Shown here: piece after piece, positions 61,587-64,000 of the stretch
How the letters are laid out: the number at the start of each line of letters is the position of its first letter
Position numbering within the stretch: the stretch's first letter is position 1
Assembly: GCA_019694165.1 (NCBI GenBank)
Contig: JAIBCL010000010.1
Coordinates: 184,709-248,708 of the forward strand
Origin: Verrucomicrobiaceae bacterium
GTDB lineage: Bacteria > Verrucomicrobiota > Verrucomicrobiia > Verrucomicrobiales > Verrucomicrobiaceae
Length of the DNA stretch: 64,000 bases
Reading direction: 5' to 3'
Notes under the pieces: generated by a model
Told to the model about the DNA's origin: nothing
The model's input: only the letters and a program-made list of their open reading frames with translations
The model's database searches: none
Program-made: the position numbers and the translations under genes

Positions 61587-61604
61587 GGCACCGGCGGCGG
61601 TGCC
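61587..61604 (+). terminator. Rho-independent-type terminator after the beta-hydroxylase gene
   Basis: GGCACCG and CGGTGCC make a seven-bp stem with a four-base loop (GCGG), starting two bases after the stop. CTTCTTTT follows about 20 bases later. The stem is strong, but the T-run is distant, so termination is likely but not certain. Confidence 0.5.
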
Positions 61605-61716
61605 GGCCCGGGAGGCTGCGGCTTCTTTTGAATCTCGCGGCACCTCACGCAGCACACCCGCCCACCCTGCATTGCCCCCGTGACGCACCCCTTCCAGCCA
61701 GTCCTCCGCCCTCCGC

Positions 61717-61980
61717 TCAAAGATCATCCAGCGGGCTGGTGAGCGCCCCGCGCATCGCCCTGGTAGGGCGGTGCTGCGTCTCCGCCGCCCGTAGGCGCGC
61801 TCGCCAGAGCGCGGCGTTCCATCACGCTCCACCCCGCAGGATCAGATGCGTGGCAAAGCTGTGCCGCAGCGTGTGTGCCGTCACCCGATTCTCGATGCCT
61901 GCCAGTTTGCAGGCACGGGCGATCTCCCGGTTCACCATGATGCCGTGCATGTGGTGCCGTCCGCGCCCGTAGCACCGCTC
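61717..61980 (-). pseudogene. intI: Truncated integron-integrase fragment interrupted by a palindromic repeat
   Basis: On the minus strand GRGRHHMHGIMVNREIARAC, then [14 protein letters not shown], matches the end of an integron integrase; in the same frame, after a stop, the remnant closes with TSPLDDL and a stop, as in SPLDGL of the intact IntI. The segment that should hold the DIRTVQ...YTHV stretch and the catalytic tyrosine is replaced by 61761-61821 repeat DNA. It is a dead second intI. Its N-terminal part is absent; the companion gene overlaps its left end in another frame. Confidence 0.8.
61761..61821. repeat. Double-hairpin repeat inside the dead intI
   Basis: GGGCGG (61766-61771) pairs with CCGCCC (61785-61790), and CGCGCT (61796-61801) pairs with AGCGCG (61808-61813). 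The two hairpins lie in tandem. This GC-rich element replaces the integrase segment carrying the tyrosine and probably represents a mobile or dispersed palindromic repeat of this genome. Confidence 0.55.
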
Positions 61981-62339
61981 GCCAGGGCAGGGGCTGCCAT
62001 CTGCCGCTTTCTCCTCCTCTGCTCTTTTTGCCAGGCTCGATCCAGGCTGACCCGTTTGGATGTGTCCGCAGCTACCGCTATCTCCAGGGCAAAGAGCACC
62101 GCCCTCACGCTCACGTCCAAAGGCTTCATCTCGTGGCAGGCCTGATAATTGCAGCAAAACTTCCTGGGCGGTTTGATGCCCCTTTGCTCCACGATGCTCG
62201 CCCGCAAGGCCGTCATCTCTCCGCACAGGGTTTCACACTCTGCCCAGCTCAGCCTCTCGTGCCAGCGTTCCTTCAGGGCCGCCAGCATCTCCTTGTTCCA
62301 TGCCTTGCAGGCTCGTTCGAGTCCAGGTGTGTGTTGCAT
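61932..62339 (-). CDS. Small IntI-companion protein of unknown function
   Basis: A 135-residue protein starting MQHTPGLERACKAWNKEML. It starts 13 bases after the IntI stop and reads in the same direction, so it is likely co-transcribed. The middle has KFCCNYQACHEMK, a cysteine/histidine cluster that may bind zinc. The last 15-20 codons overlap the dead intI fragment in another frame, so the true C-terminus may have been altered by that junction. No family was recognised. Confidence 0.5.
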   Translation of the reverse strand: MQHTPGLERACKAWNKEMLAALKERWHERLSWAECETLCGEMTALRASIVEQRGIKPPRKFCCNYQACHEMKPLDVSVRAVLFALEIAVAADTSKRVSLDRAWQKEQRRRKRQMAAPALASGATGADGTTCTASW

Positions 62340-62352
62340 CGGCGTTTTCTGT

Positions 62353-63765
62353 TCAGAGGCCGTCCAGCGGGCTGCGCGTGCCCGTGCCGCCGCCTTCCAT
62401 CACATGGGTGTAAATCTGCGTCGTCTCCACGCTCTTGTGGCCGAGCAAATCCTGCACCGTGCGGATGTCCGTCCCATCTTCCAGCAAATGCGTGGCAAAG
62501 CTGTGGCGCAGCGTATGGCAGCCTGCCTTTTTCGTGATTCCGGCGCGCTCACGCGCCACTTTCAGTGCTGAGGTCAGCGCGTTCTCATGCAGGTGGTGTC
62601 TGCGCTCGATTCCCGTGACCGGGTCCGCGCCGATTTGTTTGGAGGGGAAGAACCACTGCCAGCCCAGCTCCTTGCCTGCATTGGGGTATTTGACTGCCAG
62701 CGCCTCCGGCAGCCACACACCGGGCAGGCCCGCCTCGCGGTCGGCCTGGCACAGCGCCCGCAGCCGCCCGACGTGTTCGGTGATCTCTGCGTGCAGCGCC
62801 TTGGGCAGCATCACCTGCCGGTCTTTGCCGCCCTTGCCCTCCCGCACCATCAGCACCTTGCGGTCCAGGTCCACATCCTTCACCCGCAGGCGCAGGCATT
62901 CCATCTGCCGCAAGCCCGTGCCGTACAGAAGTTTCAGGATCAGCCCCGTCGTCCCCTCTGTCATGGCCAGGAGACGCCGCACCTCCTCACGGCCTAGCAC
63001 GACGGGCAGAAAACGGGAACGCTTTGCGCGCACCCCATCCACGCCCTCCACGGGCTGCTTCATCACCTCGCTGGTCAGGAAGAGCACCGCGCTAAACGCC
63101 TGGTTCTGCGTCCCCGCGCTCACCTTGCGCTCCACGGCCAGCCAGGTCATGAACCCCTCCACCGCCGCCTTGCTCGCTGGCGCCACACCTTTCTCCGCCG
63201 CCCAGGTCAGAAACCGCTTTTGCCAGCCCAAATACGTCTCCACCGTCCGCAGCGCCAAGCGCCGCACCTTCATCGCCCGCGAGGATTTCTCCAACCAAGC
63301 GTCCGCACTCACCACCTTCTCTTCAAGTCTCCTCTTCTCCCTCTCTCCTGGTCTGATCGGCTCCCCGTCACCTTGTCTGCCCCTCTCCTCCTCTTCAGTC
63401 CCTCGCGTCCGCACCCGGAAACCCACCTCCACCCGCCCATCCGCATCCGGCGCGCCGATGTGCCAGTTCTCCGTCCCCTTTTGGAAGCAGCGCAGCGCCT
63501 CCCGCACCTGCTCGAGCTGCCAGTCCTGCGGCGGCGGCACAATGCTCTTCAAATAGCGCCCATAGCCCTCCATCGCCGGGCGCAATTCCGTGCCCTCCGG
63601 CAGGCTTTTGCAGAACTTCAAAAACCGTGCCATCTCCACCCCCCACCAGCCCAGTCGCCGCTCCCCTTCCGCGTTGGCGGGCAGGACCACCCCCGCCGCC
63701 TCGACCACGCGGCGCACCCACGGCTTGACCTCCGGCGCCCTTTTCGCTTCAATCGGCTTATTCAT
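62353..63765 (-). CDS. intI: Integron integrase with N-terminal extension
   Basis: A protein of 470 residues from ATG 63765 ([13 protein letters not shown]); a TTG six bases upstream is possible. It has [16 protein letters not shown] (first arginine), the integron-specific patch [19 protein letters not shown] with [45 protein letters not shown] and the catalytic tyrosine in IYTHV. It closes RSPLDGL, as IntI1 closes RSPLDAL. IntI1 has 337 residues; this one carries about 130 extra at the N-terminus ([19 protein letters not shown] and a charged [12 protein letters not shown] linker). Minus-strand; the cassette platform, if usual, should lie right of the start. Confidence 0.92.
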   Translation of the reverse strand: MNKPIEAKRAPEVKPWVRRVVEAAGVVLPANAEGERRLGWWGVEMARFLKFCKSLPEGTELRPAMEGYGRYLKSIVPPPQDWQLEQVREALRCFQKGTENWHIGAPDADGRVEVGFRVRTRGTEEEERGRQGDGEPIRPGEREKRRLEEKVVSADAWLEKSSRAMKVRRLALRTVETYLGWQKRFLTWAAEKGVAPASKAAVEGFMTWLAVERKVSAGTQNQAFSAVLFLTSEVMKQPVEGVDGVRAKRSRFLPVVLGREEVRRLLAMTEGTTGLILKLLYGTGLRQMECLRLRVKDVDLDRKVLMVREGKGGKDRQVMLPKALHAEITEHVGRLRALCQADREAGLPGVWLPEALAVKYPNAGKELGWQWFFPSKQIGADPVTGIERRHHLHENALTSALKVARERAGITKKAGCHTLRHSFATHLLEDGTDIRTVQDLLGHKSVETTQIYTHVMEGGGTGTRSPLDGL

Positions 63766-63816
63766 AACCAAATCCCACCCAATTGAACCCCTGTTCTACC
63801 ACCACCCGACCCTGGA

Positions 63817-63869
63817 TAGCCACAAAAAACTGTGGACGAATCTGATTCGCCCACAATTTATTGTGGCTA
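63817..63869. repeat. 53-bp near-perfect palindrome upstream of intI
   Basis: Arms 63817-63842 and 63844-63869 are inverted copies with three mismatches in 26, centred on T63843. The ends are TAGCCACAA and TTGTGGCTA. Internal sub-palindromes CCACAATTTATTGTGG (63851-63866) and CGAATCTGATTCG (63837-63849) are perfect. It is A/T-richer than the region, 52 bp upstream of the intI start. It could be a regulatory site, terminator or inserted element. Confidence 0.8.
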
Positions 63870-63879
63870 AACAACGTTC

Positions 63880-63967
63880 GCCTAACTAACACGCCGCTTG
63901 TCATGCCGTTCGGAATAAAAGACCCAGTTGTCGGAGGAGCGGCGTTTCTCGCCATTAAGTTTGCAGG
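63880..63967. other. Candidate integron recombination site (attC/attI-like), weak
   Basis: GCCTAAC (63880-63886) matches the core RYYYAAC of integron sites. Four bases on, ACGCCGC (63891-63897) pairs with GCGGCGT (63939-63945), like the inner simple-site pair. The expected GTTRRRY partner is not present before the window edge; AGGC near 63965 is only part of it. Both attI and attC readings are possible, or chance. Confidence 0.25.
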
Positions 63968-64000
63968 CTATTCTTTTGCCGCTAGCCGCATTTCGAAACA

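Noticed and set aside
61586..61716. Possible integron cassette left of the dead intI
   Set aside because: No open frame with support and no attC-like core; only a terminator hairpin is seen.
63817..63869. Palindrome upstream of intI as attC site
   Set aside because: It lacks the asymmetric extrahelical bases and GTTRRRY/RYYYAAC ends of attC; it was kept as a palindrome of unknown role.

Overview
The window is high-GC DNA (roughly 60%) that I infer comes from a Verrucomicrobiota genome, probably near Verrucomicrobiaceae/Prosthecobacter. The grounds are two PVC-type heme-binding CxxCH proteins with a propeller, HEAT repeats and a terminal cytochrome c, three members of the DUF4838 family, S1 sulfatases, an ECF sigma/FecR pair, giant Calx-beta proteins, many signal peptides and weak Shine-Dalgarno sequences. 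No rRNA, tRNA or CRISPR array was seen.

Left part (1-24.5 kb): a DUF885 protein, a scar made of two broken genes (1945-2303), a coupled LamG-like/glycoside hydrolase pair, and a 9.7 kb gene for a 3236-residue surface metalloprotease divergent from a GntR/LacI-type regulator. A minus-strand run of two sulfatases, a GH51-like glycosidase and a PVC heme protein follows. It looks like a sulfated-polysaccharide utilisation set.

Middle (24.5-50.6 kb): an ECF sigma factor and FecR precede a second giant surface protein (1606 residues) that shares its C-terminal domain with the first. Then come secreted hydrolases: a metallophosphoesterase, DUF4838 proteins, an alpha/beta hydrolase, a CBM9-like multidomain glycosidase, a ceramidase-like enzyme, a triple-RidA protein, a sialidase-like propeller and a five-bladed-propeller protein. 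A PcfJ-like protein and an AAA/DUF4143 ATPase lie among them. Two elaborate palindromic repeats (39860-39980 and 44504-44624) and a truncated ceramidase paralogue (50238-50559) mark repeated local rearrangement.

Right part (50.7-57 kb): a beta-hydroxyacid dehydrogenase, a BKACE (DUF849) enzyme, an acetoacetyl-CoA-synthetase-like ligase, an SDR and a hotdog thioesterase together suggest a carnitine-like beta-hydroxyacid degradation module, interrupted by a VapBC-like toxin-antitoxin pair. An AraC regulator is divergent from the second PVC heme protein, which is followed by an aspartyl/asparaginyl beta-hydroxylase.

Right edge (61.7-64 kb): an integron integrase with an unusually long N-terminus, a small companion gene and a broken second intI whose catalytic-tyrosine segment is replaced by a palindromic repeat. 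Upstream of the intact intI lie a 53-bp near-perfect palindrome and an integron core-site-like heptamer. The cassette side, if there is one, runs off the window.
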